IMG/VR virus record: IMGVR_UViG_3300017971_002536
Coordinates: 62,001-126,000 of that record
From: a virus
Length of the DNA stretch: 64,000 bases
Reading direction: 5' to 3' (one strand)
The translations under genes were made by a program, and so were the position numbers. Positions 24,967 to 38,600 of this stretch are shown here, in pieces; position 1 is the stretch's first letter; the number at the start of each line of letters is the position of its first letter. Below the pieces are notes generated by a model. That model ran no database searches and was not told where the DNA came from. It saw only the letters and a list, made by a program, of their open reading frames with translations.

Positions 24967-25698
24967 TTATTTACCAAATCTACCCCTTGTTGATAAATAA
25001 TTCTCATATATTTCTTCATCACTCAATACTCTATCATAAAATAAAACTTGTCCAATAGCACCATTTGGAACATATGCATTATCCCTACCAAAATATGTTA
25101 CTCCAGAACCATTATCCACTTGTTTTACGTGCGCACAAGTGTCAGGATTTTCAACTCTTATATTTCCATCTACATACATCTTTATACCTTCAGTAGATGA
25201 AAGTGTAATCGTATGATGTCTCCAAGTACCATTAGGATGTGATACCGGAAATGGATCAAGAGCTGTTGGATAATAACTTCCGGTTCCGGTTACATCCATA
25301 CGCATCGTTATTCTATTTATTGAACCTCCACTATTTACAACACTAACCCAAAAAAGATTTCCATTTACTCCAGTTATCATTTGATGATACGCATCAGTTG
25401 GAATTGTACCACCACCTGCCGACCCATCGCGGCGCCACCAATATTGTAAAGTAAAATCAGTTGTAGCTTGAGTAATAGGCCCATTAGTAGAATTTCTAAT
25501 TTGAGTTGGATGTGTACCATCAAATATAATACGATCTTCCGTATCAAATTGACTATGACTTACTTGTGCATCAAACTTAGCATTATTGACTTTATCATAC
25601 CAATAATCACTTCCACTTACCCAACTTTGGCGATCTTCCCAATCCATACACCAAACTAAACCACTTTGTATTATTCTTCCGCCACCAAATCCGCTCAT
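24967..25698 (-). CDS. LamG/concanavalin-like lectin-domain protein
   Basis: A 243-residue single-domain protein. Typical LamG-3-like features are LVWCMDWEDRQSWVSGSD near the start, FTLQYWWRRDG, then TWRHHTITLSSTEGIKMYVD and GNIRVENP. The end is GAIGQVLFYDRVLSDEEIYE followed by a short NYLSTRGRFGK tail. The same tail closes the neighbouring 496-residue protein. Such domains bind carbohydrates and occur in phage adhesins. The start overlaps the preceding stop by 4 bases. Probably a receptor-binding component. Confidence 0.8.
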   Translation of the reverse strand: MSGFGGGRIIQSGLVWCMDWEDRQSWVSGSDYWYDKVNNAKFDAQVSHSQFDTEDRIIFDGTHPTQIRNSTNGPITQATTDFTLQYWWRRDGSAGGGTIPTDAYHQMITGVNGNLFWVSVVNSGGSINRITMRMDVTGTGSYYPTALDPFPVSHPNGTWRHHTITLSSTEGIKMYVDGNIRVENPDTCAHVKQVDNGSGVTYFGRDNAYVPNGAIGQVLFYDRVLSDEEIYENYLSTRGRFGK

Positions 25699-27185
25699 TT
25701 TCCAAACCTCGATCTTTCACTACTAAAATTATTCCTTATTTCATCAGAATTTAAAGCTCGTTGATATATCCTTACTATAGCAATACTTCCGCTAAATACA
25801 GCCGCTGCTGCAGCATCAGGTACAGTAGCACTATATCTAAAAGCACCTATATACAATGGATTTGTTGTATCGGCACTTCCACTCAATGCTGGATCTGATA
25901 TTTCCGGTCCAGCTTCTTGACCATCAACATAAAATGACATTGTTGTATCACTCCTAACACCAACCGTATGATACCAAGTATCTAATGACGCGGACGCAAT
26001 AGAATATACTTGTTGTGTCGTGTTTTCCGCATCAGCAATAGCGAATCGTAATGCTTCAGAACTATGATGTCCTATAAACCATTCATTTGTTCCGGCTAAC
26101 GCACCAGTATTCCACAAACCTAATATAACAAAATGATAGTTTGACAAATCTTTACCTATTGACCATACTTCGGCAGTAAAATCCCCTTCATCAAAATGTA
26201 AATCAGGTATATCATCCCTCAAAACTACCGCATAACTATTAGCACCATCTATTTGAAACGCATTGTTATTCCAAATCGCAGCTCCATCCCTAAATGATGC
26301 TGATATTGTTGTGTCTACTAAATTATATACATCATTACCACTTTCAGGATAACTTTCAGAATTAGCAGCATCAATATGGAATACTAAACTTTCTGTAACA
26401 TAAACAACTTCACTCACATCATTTATACTCATATATCTTCCTTTTGTCGCCAGATAGTTTGTCGTCCTTTCTTCCTCACTCAAAATCCTATTGTATACCT
26501 TCAATCCACTCGTCTTTCCCTCAAACCATTTATTTGGGGCAGCAAGACCGGTATTCGTTCCTTTCTCCTTTCCAAGTTGTATATCATTTGTCGCCCGTCC
26601 TACGCCAGACCACGAGGCAAACGTGGCGACATCAAACGCTATTGTTCCTTGTAACTCATTGTCAATGTATAATGACATCGTTCCATTTACCATGTCACGA
26701 GATAATACGCCTTGATGCCATTCACCTTTAGAAACAATCGTCTCAATAGAACGATATGTCGCTCCATATAAACCACCTGCATCCTGAATTAATGACGCAA
26801 CTACCCCCGCATTATCAGTTAAAGGAACTGGAAGCGTCCCAGTTACATAACATGCCCCAACCGTTGGACGTGACCACGTTCCTGCAGTTCCTAAATATCC
26901 AAACATACCTGCTGATTCAGATTGAAATGTGTCAATGTTGAACCAACACTCTATCGTCGAATCTGAGCGATGCCAGAGCGCGTTATCCCACTCTATTTTG
27001 TCGTCCACACCATCAAATTGAAAATAACTTCCGGTTAATTGTGGATTTCCACTTATATCACCATTGTAATTTCCTGCTAAGTCAACCATCGTTGAACTAC
27101 CACTTACATAACTCTTACGATTATAAGTGTCGGCATATAATACTAATCCATTTGTCACGGTTCTTGGATTATGATAAAAACTCAT
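25695..27185 (-). CDS. Tandem LamG lectin-domain protein
   Basis: A 496-residue protein with two LamG-type domains. The first (about 8-248) has GLVLYADTYNRKSYVSG, YFQFDGVDDKIEW, STIECWFNI and GLKVYNRILSEEERTTNYLA. The second (about 262-496) has LVFHIDAANSESYPESGND, DFTAEVWSIG, LDTWYHTVGVRSDTTMSFYV and IVRIYQRALNSDEIRNNF. The 'YNRxLSxEE' end motif in each is typical. It begins with an ATG overlapping the stop of the 831-residue gene. Likely a sugar-binding virion protein; the pair plus the single-domain neighbour form a small lectin family. Confidence 0.8.
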   Translation of the reverse strand: MSFYHNPRTVTNGLVLYADTYNRKSYVSGSSTMVDLAGNYNGDISGNPQLTGSYFQFDGVDDKIEWDNALWHRSDSTIECWFNIDTFQSESAGMFGYLGTAGTWSRPTVGACYVTGTLPVPLTDNAGVVASLIQDAGGLYGATYRSIETIVSKGEWHQGVLSRDMVNGTMSLYIDNELQGTIAFDVATFASWSGVGRATNDIQLGKEKGTNTGLAAPNKWFEGKTSGLKVYNRILSEEERTTNYLATKGRYMSINDVSEVVYVTESLVFHIDAANSESYPESGNDVYNLVDTTISASFRDGAAIWNNNAFQIDGANSYAVVLRDDIPDLHFDEGDFTAEVWSIGKDLSNYHFVILGLWNTGALAGTNEWFIGHHSSEALRFAIADAENTTQQVYSIASASLDTWYHTVGVRSDTTMSFYVDGQEAGPEISDPALSGSADTTNPLYIGAFRYSATVPDAAAAAVFSGSIAIVRIYQRALNSDEIRNNFSSERSRFGK

Positions 27186-29680
27186 TAGTCAGTAAACTCC
27201 CATTTTAACGCATCGTAATTTTTTCTTATTTCGCCATCATCCAATGTCTTACCATATACTAATACGGCTCCAACTCTCGTTTTCACAAATTGTTCGGCAT
27301 ATGAATACCATTGCCATCTACCAAATCTCATTGGTTCAGTATTTTGTATGTCTGGCGATGGTATTGTGTTCCAAGCAAAATTCACCGTACTTTGTGATGT
27401 TTGATACTCTCCATCTAAATATAATTTCATATCGTCACCATCCCATGTATATGTCATACTGTGCCAGGAACCTGTATCTATAGCTTTACTTCTCATTGTT
27501 ATCTTGTATGCATCTATCTCGTTTTCCCAACACAATTCTTCTTTATCAAGTATAATAGCATTTTTCCACAAATCACAATTATAAATAAATTTATCATCTA
27601 TATACACACCATAAGGAAAATTACTTATCATTTGTTTAGGCTCTTGACCAGCGGCATATGTATAAGTAGCTAATTGATTCCATTCGTGATCAAATCGTCT
27701 TATGTGTCGCCCATCATCAAATATATAAAATGTATTTGTATCTTTATCAAACTTTATATGATATGGATCATTGTTTGTCGTTTCATCCACATATTCTAAA
27801 TCCTTTGTGAATCGTTGTATTCTATGTGTTGTGTAATCACACGTATAAACATAACTTTCGCTTATAGCAACACCCGCAATATTCGTAAATTCATGTAATC
27901 CCGTTCCGGCAGCAGGCGCTTCAGATTGTGAAATACCTTTGTAAACACCAGATCCAGTTAATCCTAATGTAACCATACTATCTACGTGTACTTTTTTGAT
28001 CCTATAATTGTTTTGATCGGCGACAAACGCCCATCGATTCTCCCAATCGATGTCGAAGTCCCGGGGATCGTGCCAACCATTCGTCGTTTTACTAGCAGCT
28101 CCATCCCAACTCTCAGTTACACCTACTGTTGCCCAACCATTCCAACGACCCTTCAAAAATCCATCGCCATCTTTGTTACTCCACCAAATAAATCCAGTTG
28201 GTTCAGTCGCTCCCTCAGGCATAAAAAATCTCGGCTCTTGATAACATCCATTCCACGGATCATCTAATGCTGGTGTACCAGTATGTGTTCCATTTCCAAC
28301 CTCATGAAAATTACCATGTTCCGTTTGACGAAACACTCTCCATTGATCACTACGATTGCTTATCATAACATGACTTCCACTCGCATAAATAGATTTCGGA
28401 GCATACGAATACCAACCATTACCCTTTGTAGGCATTAATTGTATCGTCCCAGATATTTGTAATGTCGTTTTATCAAGTTTTACTACTTTATATACACCAT
28501 CGGCCGTTGTATAAAAAATATGTTTATCAGTTACAGATATACCTATCGGCCTACTTGATACTGCTGTTGCATTTAATGATTGTGTATGATTTACATATCT
28601 TAGTTGTTTATCATATATTGAAATCCTCTCATTATTATAATCAGCTACATAAATATATTCTTGATCACAAGCTATTCCCCACGGGTCACTAAATTGATGT
28701 TGTCCACTTCCAAGAGAACCCGTTGACATAAGTAAAGAACAAGAATCTTGTGATAACTTGTGAATAGAATCCCATCCTGCACTTGTAGCATAAACAAATG
28801 ATCCAGTCGATAAAGGTAATTTATCTATACAAACACCAGTTGTCGTGTTGATATGAGAAGCTGATACTCCAGCTGCTCCATAATTTCCGCCCCATTTTCT
28901 GTCTTGACATATCCAACCAGTCAATCCATTATACGCATTTGATCTATTTGCACGATATACAAATTCATCGTTAAAATCAACATCATATCCATACACATTA
29001 TTCGCCAATGGATCGCCACTTGGATAGTTCCACCGATACATTCTTGATCCAACACTTGATTTATATTGATCAGCATCATACCAACCCATCCAAGCATCAT
29101 ATAATCCAATAACAAGAAATGAAGCACTATCCATCGCCATTCCACGTGCATAAGTACATGGATCAGTATGTTGAATTGAATATGACCATTTTGTATATGT
29201 TGGTTGCATTGTGTCAGCATCAAAAAATATAATCCCATTGTGATTATTACTTACATTACAATGAGCTATTCCATAACTTCCAGATACGGCTATACCGTAT
29301 GGAGCATGGATTGCTTGCGGCATTACATACAATACTAAATGATTTGTACCCGTTAAAAAAAGATTGAATTGATTTCCTTTTTCAAATATATATCCATCAT
29401 TACTATCGGCTTTAAACCATACCGTCATTGAATATGAACCAGTTCTTGGATTTAAGGCATATGAATCTATTGATCCTATTTCAGCAGTTCCTAATGTATC
29501 AAATGTTCGTCGGCGACCCTTTACCTCAACTTGTGAACTACTTACTACATATGTTATTTGTCCACTTCCAAGAGAATCTTCCCATGTGTCGCCACCATTA
29601 TACCCTTGTATGTTAAACCCATGTACAAAATATTTTAATTGATCGCCAACTATTGGCTTTAATCCATAATATGTACTCAT
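27185..29680 (-). CDS. LamG domain with inserted NHL-type beta-propeller
   Basis: An 831-residue protein. The N-terminal about 120 residues (ALNPRTGSYSMTVWFKADSN, YIFEKGNQFNLFLTGTNHLV) are the first half of a LamG fold. The second half appears only at the C-terminus (IDTGSWHSMTYTWDGDDMKL, YLDGEYQTSQS, GAVLVYGKTLDDGEIRKNY). Between them lie about 600 residues of NHL-like propeller repeats, for example HQFSDPWGIACDQEYIYVAD followed by YNNERISIYDKQL, and HEFTNIAGVAISESYVYTCD. This is a domain inserted into a LamG loop. Probable adhesin with two binding surfaces. The domain calls are from motif recognition only. Confidence 0.75.
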   Translation of the reverse strand: MSTYYGLKPIVGDQLKYFVHGFNIQGYNGGDTWEDSLGSGQITYVVSSSQVEVKGRRRTFDTLGTAEIGSIDSYALNPRTGSYSMTVWFKADSNDGYIFEKGNQFNLFLTGTNHLVLYVMPQAIHAPYGIAVSGSYGIAHCNVSNNHNGIIFFDADTMQPTYTKWSYSIQHTDPCTYARGMAMDSASFLVIGLYDAWMGWYDADQYKSSVGSRMYRWNYPSGDPLANNVYGYDVDFNDEFVYRANRSNAYNGLTGWICQDRKWGGNYGAAGVSASHINTTTGVCIDKLPLSTGSFVYATSAGWDSIHKLSQDSCSLLMSTGSLGSGQHQFSDPWGIACDQEYIYVADYNNERISIYDKQLRYVNHTQSLNATAVSSRPIGISVTDKHIFYTTADGVYKVVKLDKTTLQISGTIQLMPTKGNGWYSYAPKSIYASGSHVMISNRSDQWRVFRQTEHGNFHEVGNGTHTGTPALDDPWNGCYQEPRFFMPEGATEPTGFIWWSNKDGDGFLKGRWNGWATVGVTESWDGAASKTTNGWHDPRDFDIDWENRWAFVADQNNYRIKKVHVDSMVTLGLTGSGVYKGISQSEAPAAGTGLHEFTNIAGVAISESYVYTCDYTTHRIQRFTKDLEYVDETTNNDPYHIKFDKDTNTFYIFDDGRHIRRFDHEWNQLATYTYAAGQEPKQMISNFPYGVYIDDKFIYNCDLWKNAIILDKEELCWENEIDAYKITMRSKAIDTGSWHSMTYTWDGDDMKLYLDGEYQTSQSTVNFAWNTIPSPDIQNTEPMRFGRWQWYSYAEQFVKTRVGAVLVYGKTLDDGEIRKNYDALKWEFTD

Positions 29681-32600
29681 TTATCTCTTGTACTCCACAT
29701 TTAATTTCTTTATATCCTTTCTTTCGCCATATACTACATAATAATACTCTGGCTTTCTCCTATCAAACCAACTCTTGTTCTTTATCTCTATTCTCCTACT
29801 TGTCGCCGAAACTACATAAAGATTTTGTGGACGACCAATCGGTGTTAGAGTCACTGTTATAGAATCTTCGTCAACTAAGTTATACCAATAGTTAGGTAAC
29901 TCAATAATGTTCCCTCTCGTCTTGCCTCGATAATATATACCATACTCAGGACCTTCAAGTGATCCATAACGTAATCTATGTCCAGGTTTTGTTGGATGTC
30001 CAATGTCAAATGATTTAGCTTCAGCAAAAAATGTTCCACTAACATGAACATCACCGAATCGAGAAATATATCCATCACTGGCAGTCCAATACGCATTATC
30101 AGCCGTTACATTTGTAAGATTTGAACCATTACCATAATACGTTGAGGCAGAAACATCACCGGTGACGTTCAAACTTCCACTTATATTTACACTCGATGTA
30201 AATTGAGAACTCAAACCGGCATTCTCAATAAATAAACCATGTCTATCAGCTTGAGCGTCTTGAAATCCTAACCATATACTATTATCATTGTTATTAGTTA
30301 GTCTGTTTGCCGTTGAAGTTCCAGCACCAATTACAAATGTGTTTTCACTTGAACCTATTTCAATAAATTTACCAGCAATCAAAAATGTATCAGGATAAGC
30401 ATTAGTTACAAGATTATCTTGTCCACCAAGAACAACACCATCAATACCACCTTGTATTGTATTACGTATACCACCAATTATCGTGACGGCATACGGATCG
30501 CCTATCATATTAGCACCATACGCACCAAGAACAGCACAATTAAATGCTCCATCACCAAATCTATTTTGTTCTCCACCAAGAATGATAGAATAGTCAGATG
30601 AACCAGATAATTCTTGTGCGTCTCCACCAATAATCACAGAATAATTAGAATCATTTAAAATACCACTTTCAACACCTAACATTACAGCAAGATAAGAACC
30701 AGAAATTGTAGCACCAAGTGCGTTAGCAAAAGTATAAGCTGAATTATTTATAAGTAACGTATCACCAAATGCGAATACTTCAGAATTATTACTCGTTATA
30801 TTATTATCAAATCCTGCAATCAAACCATTCGAAAAATCACTAACATAATGATTTGAACCAACAATCAAACTTCCAAAAACATCGTCCACTATTCCGGTTG
30901 TATTGTCAGCAAAATCACATACAATAGAGCCCCATATCCTACTTGCTGTTTTAGCAGCTGTAAATGGATTTAATACCACAATAGAACCGGTAATGTCTTG
31001 AACAGTTAATGGAATGTCAGTTGATGGATTGCGTCTTCCAATAATAACAAGAGATTCTTCAAGTCCGGTTACATTACTTTGATATTTACCGGCGATAAGT
31101 ACAGAATTATTAACATCGAGACTTCCTGTTATTGTAACATCACTCACACGTTCAATGTGACCATCAGCAAATGAACCGGTCCACAATCCACCTTCACCCG
31201 GTGATATGTTTGTAAGTCCAGATCCATCACCAATAAAAGATGAAGCACTAACTTGTCCAGTAAACCAAGAATTATCATAACTTATTAACGCAGCAACTAC
31301 ATCATTTTCAGCAAATCTATGTTCACCACCATTAGGCACATTATACCAAAAATCATTTGTTGTAAATCCATTTCCAATGTATCTTAGTGACGCACCCGGT
31401 GATCCAGCAGCAACATTCGTCATAATAAATCGTGATGCTCTAACACTTCCACTAACCTCTAACTTTTGTGTTGGATTAGTCATTCCAATACCAACGTTAC
31501 CGGTTAAACCAGATCCCCAGCGACCAGGTTGTAAGATTAGATCAGCACTTTGAGTTGCTTCCATATAACCATATGTACCATTGTAACCAATAGCCATAAA
31601 TTCAGTATCAGTTGGATCACCTATTCTAAAATACGCATCAGATGTAACACCATATGAACGAAGTTTCATATATTGTGTTCCAGCTTTTGTCGCATCAAAA
31701 ATAAATCCACGAGTAGTTGTGTCGCCAGAACCACTAAACATCCAATAATCATCGTCAGCATTTTCAACGAATTTTATAGTCATTTGTTGTGGCGATGCAT
31801 TAAGAGTCAAATCACCACTACTATTTAATAATAATCTCGCCGTTCCAGATCCAGCTCCAGTTGTCGCACCACTCCTAATACCAAATATACCATTATCATT
31901 CATTATGTTATATGTATGAACACTCGATTCTAAGAAAAATCGAGCACTATCAGTATTATCATTTGTGTCGGGACTAAGAACTAATCCGTTTGCTCCGGCA
32001 GCAGTTATATCTAATGTAGTTGATGGAGTAGCTGTATTTATTCCTACATTACTAAATCTATGTATGTCGCCACCCGAAGCAGTCCAATATCCTTGTGATA
32101 AACCACTAAGTTGTGAACCATCACCATAAAAACGGGACGCAGATACGTCACTCCAAACATGAAGTGAAGCGGTTCCGACAGCAGGTTGAGCCGTTCCTAT
32201 TCCAACATTACTACCGGTAACCACAAGAGCATTAGTGTTGAATTTTCCGGCGACAACTCGATCATCGTCAAATACCTCTAATATAGGTAATCCACTTATA
32301 TCACTTACAGCAAATAAACTTCCACTCAATTCATCTAATACTTGGAATAGAGCACCATTTTGACCCTCAACTAAAAAGGCTCTACTTCCGGTATCTTGTG
32401 AATAAACATGAAGTTTAGCATCAACACTACTTCCACTTACACCAATACCAACAGAATTTGATCCACTATTCAACCATACTACTGACGCACTCTCTTGCCA
32501 GATTGACGCAGATAAGGCGACATTTGGATCGGTTGAAGTTCCTGCATTCTCAGCATATGACGCTGTTACAGCAAATAAAGATGTGCTCGATGAAATAGCA

Positions 32601-35600
32601 ACACTCGCACTATCAGCGTTATCCGCATAAAGAGCATGACTTGATGAAACAACACCAGTCACATTAGCTCCATCGCCATAGAAAGCTGATGCTGAAACAT
32701 TTTCCCAAACGTGTAGTGATTCTTGTGGCGAAGTTGTATTTATACCAACACTTCCGGAAAATGTCGAAATACCACTTTCTTGTACACGAAATCTATCAAT
32801 TAAATCACTATCCTCAACAACCAATAAGGCTGCGGTAGTAGCACCAGCTCTAATCAAAACCGCCGTTGTTTCAGACGTATTTTGAGTGAAATATGCTCCA
32901 TACGAATCTTGACCACCAAAATAACTTTGATCAGCAAATATAGTTTGTGTCGCACGAATATCACCGGTTACGTCTAATTCATACGAAGGTGTAGTATCTC
33001 CTATACCAACTTTATTTTTGAAATAATTTACTGTTTCACCAAATTCAACCCAACGATTAGCAGCAGTTGAAAATGGAAATAAACCAAGTTGAATTGAATA
33101 TGAAGCGTTGGCAGCCCAGTGTTCTGCGTCTCGACCTTCCCAACGAATTACTCCGGTTTCACCCTCAGAAGCAGAAAATTCGAAATCAACTAAATTCAAA
33201 TCAGGATTTTCAATCATCATTCCAGTAATACCGGTTCTACTTTGTAATCTTATTCGTGTCGTACCAAGTGTGTCGCCAGTTTGTTCAATCACAAATTCAT
33301 TATCAGCAGTTGTAAGATGGGTAGAATCTTGTATCTTCAATGTTCCAGAAATATGGACATCACTGACTCGTTTGATGTATCCGTCAGAACCAGTCCAATA
33401 TGAACCACTACCAATAGGTGTATCTATTCCAGTAAGATTACTTCCATCACCAAAATAAGTTGAAGCAGAAACAATAGATGCGGAAACCGGACCATCAACA
33501 ATAAGACTTCCACTTATATTTACACTCGATGTAAATTGAGAAATTAATCCGGCACTCTCAATGAATAGTCCATGTCTATCAGCTTGAGCGTCTTGAAATC
33601 CTAACCATATACTATTATTGTTATTATTTGTTAATCTGTTGCTCGTTGATGTACCGGAACCTATTACAAATGTATTTCCACCTGATCCAATTTCAACAAA
33701 CTTACCTGCAATCAAAAATGTATCAGGATACGCATCAGTTACAAAGTTGTCTTGACCACCAAGTATAACCCCATCTATACCACCTGCCATAGCATTACGT
33801 ATACCACCAATTATTACATTACTATACGCACCACCATCCATTTGTCCTGCATATGCACCAATTATGGCATTATTTTGAGTACCGTCGCCAATTTGATTTT
33901 GTTCTCCACCAAGAATAACAGAATAATCAGACGAACCACTTATTGTATTCGCATCCCCAGCATAAATACCAGCATAATTTGTATCATTTATTGTATGATT
34001 TATTCCTATCGCTACAGAATCCGCCGATCCAGACATAATAATTGTATCACCAAGTGCGAAAACAACATCCGATTGATAAATTTCATTATATTGTCCAGCA
34101 ACAAATAATCCACCATTATCACTTGCGGGACTTACGGCTTTATTATATAATCCAACAATAAAACTATCAGTAGTGCTATCTATTGTATGAGCTAAACCTG
34201 CAATAAACGAGTTTCCAATATTTTTGACTTCGGACGCACCATATAATTGAATAATACTTGAATTAATATTACTTGCTGATATATCACCAGCTGCAGGAGC
34301 GGAATTTTTATAATCTCCACCCGCATCAAACATTACTAAACTTGATGTTATTTGTGTCGCGTAAAATGGACTGAATTGTGGAATATAATTTCTATCTCGG
34401 CCAAACAATAACATATTTTTGTTTAAGTTAGAATCTATTGAACCTGTTATTCCATTATTCCCAAGAATAAAATTAGTTTGAGTGTAGGAATTGTTACTCG
34501 CATCAAAACTACCAGTTACTTGTACTCTACTACTTCTTTCAATATATCCGGCTTGACTTCCCGTCCAATATGAACCACTACCAACAGGAATAGGTAAGTT
34601 TGTAAGATTCGCACCATCACCATAAAATGCTGAAGCCGTTACATTACCCCAAACATGAAGTTTATCAACAGGAGCTGTTGTTCCAATTCCTATATTATGT
34701 GAATTATTTATATATAAATCTTCACCATCATTTGCTCCCAAAACAAGTGGATTATTTGTTCGGCCATACAATTTAATTGCTCTATTTCCTAACCCATCAT
34801 CTAGCGCTACTATTTGTGATATTGTTCCGGTATTATCTCCTAAACTTACTAAAACGATTCCACCACCGGCATTTCTTTTTACAATAAGTGGAAGGCCAGT
34901 ATCAGATATTGAAAGAGAACCTGTTATTTCATGAGTATTAGCTACCGCATTTCCAAGTTTTGTTGAACCGGCTACATCAAGTATTGCTTGTGGATCGGTA
35001 GTTCCTATACCTACATTTCCACCACGTTTGAACGCTACACGACCGGTCGTTCCATCATGAAATAATAGTTGTGTTCCATCACTCGTTTCTGCTGGATTTA
35101 ATATAGCCCATGTCAATGAACCAGTTCTATAAAAACGTAGTTGATCTTGTCCACCTGCATCACAATCTACTCCAATCATTGCACTCGTATTTATATTCGC
35201 ATGAACATATAAATCGTTTTGTGGATTTGTCGTTCCTATACCCACATAACCCAATCTATGTATTTCATTCGCAGCACTCATTGTCCAATAAGCATTCTCA
35301 GCCCATGAAGCTGATGTAGCAAATGAAGCATAACTTGATGAAATTACTCCAGTTACATTTGCTCCATCACCGTAAAAGCGGGACGCTGATACATCACTCC
35401 AAACGTGTAATGATGAAGTTCCTACCGCATGACTATCCGTTCCAATACCTACATTTGAAGTTGAACTTGAAACACTAAGTATAGCGTCACCAACCTTCAA
35501 CAATGAATCAAACGGAGCAATACCTTGAATCTCAAGTTGTGATTTTGGAACAGTCGTACCAATACCAACATATCTACTAAAAGGTATTCTCATTACTTCA

Positions 35601-38600
35601 GTACCAGATACAGTAAATGAAAAATATGATCCACCACCACCAGAACTCAACGCCATATAATCATTTGATTGTATGTTAGCACCATTTCCACCGTCGCCAA
35701 GATCGGCAAATGTAAGTGTTGGTGTAGCAGACGCATCAAGTTTTATGAATCCATTTCCACTATTATCTTTAGCAATAATTGTTCCACTCACGTGAGCATT
35801 TCCAAGAACATGAAGTGCTTCAGTTGGATTTTGAACTCCTATTCCAACAAGATCAGATGTATCATTCAAAAATACATCATTTCCATTCTTTTGCCAGATT
35901 GAAGCTGATGTAGCAAGATTACCAGTTATGTTATCTCCATTTCCATAAAAAGCAGAAGCAGTTACATCGTTCCAAACATGAAGTCCACCCGCACCACCGA
36001 CAGGTGATGTCGTTCCAATACCTACTTCATTCAAGAAATATGAACGGCTACCACTTTGTTGTATTGATCCAGTAAATGAATGTATATCACTTGCATCGTC
36101 GCCAAACTTAGTCGATCCACTTGAATATAAAATCGACGATGAAAAATATGTCGTTTGTATCTCGTTGGCGAAAAGAACGCCGTATATAGTTGCGTCACCG
36201 TTTACCACAAGTCCACCATCTATCGACATCGACTGATCAACCTGTATGTTGGACGCTGTTATTCTTGGAGTTATTATGTTGGACGCTGTTATGAATCCCT
36301 TTACCGTAATAGCATCCTCAAATTGAGCATCACTCGATGAAATACTTGTCCACACATGAAACTTAGCTACAGGTTCTGCAGTTCCTATACCTATATTGCT
36401 TCCGGTCGTGAATACAAGAAACGGTTGATTGTCGTCCAGGGACGCTTCACCTACTTGTTCCATATCTCCACCAGTTAAAAAGGCGAACTTGAACTTTCCA
36501 CCATCCGAATCATCTACTCCATGCGCCCAAGATATGTCATTGTTGTTGTAATAACTTATCAACATATTTCCACGAGAATCACCGGATTCAAAATATGAGT
36601 TGTGAATCGATAATCTTGTGTCACCTGCAGAAGCACTATCTATTATCATGTGAGCGTTTCCACCGGAAATATGAAGTCTCGCTTTTGGTGAAGTATTTCC
36701 AACTCCAACATAACGAGCAGTATCTACAAGAAATACCGTATTTAATCCATCACTACCTGTCCAAGTGTTTGAAGCACCATCAATACCACTCGTTCCGGAA
36801 GTTCCTGCGGAACCAGTAGGCCCAGCAGAACCAGTAGGCCCAGTAATTCCACTTGTACCTGAAGTTCCATTTATACCTGAAGTTCCACTTGTACCTGACG
36901 CACCACTCGTTCTACGTTTAAATTGACCACTACCACTATCCCAAACTACAAAGTCGCCAAGACCTTCATTCGATTGTATATTCCTCAAACCTAATGAACC
37001 ACTAACATCTACGCTCGACGTTATAACCATATCTTGACCACTATTATTCAAAAAGAGTCCATATACATTAGCAGCAGATGTTGGACGAAAAGCTAACCAA
37101 ATACTATTATTATTATCATTTACTAATCTATTTGCTGCTGAATTTCCGGATCCAATTACAAATGTATTTCCACCTGATCCAATTTCAACAAACTTACCTG
37201 CAATCAAAAATGTATCAGGATAATCGTCAGTTACAAGATTGTCTTGACCACCAAGTATAACTCCATCTATACCACCAGCTATAACATTACGTATACCACC
37301 AATAATAACTGATCCATATGCGCCACCATCAATTTGACCTTGAAATGCAGAAATAATAGAATTATTTCCCGATCCACCACCAATTTGACCTTGTTCACCA
37401 CCGATAATTGTTGAATAATCACAACCACCACTTATTTGACTTGAATCTCCAACAAAAAGACCTGATCCCCACTCACTGTCCATAAAATGATTATATCCAC
37501 CAATAATAGCTGCATCACCAGATCCAGAAGATATGGATGAATCAGATAACATAAATACTGCATATGCTCCATGAAGTTTATTTCCGTATCCCCCAACCCA
37601 AACAGTTTGATTATAATTGCTAGATAAACTATAAAGTTCATTTGATTGACCAAAAATAAAACTACCATCACCTAAACGATATACATTATTTGTATCTCCA
37701 CCTACAAATGAAGCTCCAATAGAATCAATACTTCCTCTACCGTATTGTTGAACAATACTGGCAACAATATTACTTGCTGAAAGAGCTCCTGCAGCTGGAG
37801 CTGAACCTTTATAATCTCCACCAGCATCAAACATTATTAAACTTGATGTATTTTTTGTAGAATAAAATGGACTGTATTGTGGAACATAATTTACATCTCG
37901 ACCAAACAATAAAATATTTTTTCCAAGATATGTACTTATTGATTCATTTAATAAAGCAGCATTCCCAAGAATAAAATTATTTTGAGCATAAGAATTATCA
38001 CTTACATCAAAACTACCGGTAACTTTTACATTACCTACTCTTTCAATATAACCAGTAAATGAACCCGTCCACAACGAACCACTACCAACAGGAATAGAAA
38101 GATTTGTAAGTCCAGATCCATCACCAGTGAAAGATGAAGCTGATACATCACCGTCAACATTCAAACTTCCACTAATATTTACACTTGATGTAAATTGAGA
38201 ACTCAAACCTGCATTTTCAATAAACAATCCATGTCTATCAATCGCAGTTGATCGGCGAAAACCTAACCATATACTATCAGTATGAGTGTTTATTAATTTA
38301 TTTGACGAGTTAAAACCGCGACCTAATACAATAGCATTATTAACACCATCTATTGTAATATATCTACCCATAATCATACTGGAATTTGCTCCACCGATTA
38401 TCCTATTGTAATCTCCACCAATAATTACATTATACGCTCCAGCATCCAAATGATTATCAAATCCAGCTATTATAGCATTTCCATAAGTACCATTATTTAT
38501 TGATGAAAAATTAGAAGAATATATACCACTACTATATGCGTTGTCGCCAATCGTACTTGAATCACTACCAACAACTGCTACTAAATTTGAACCTGAAATA

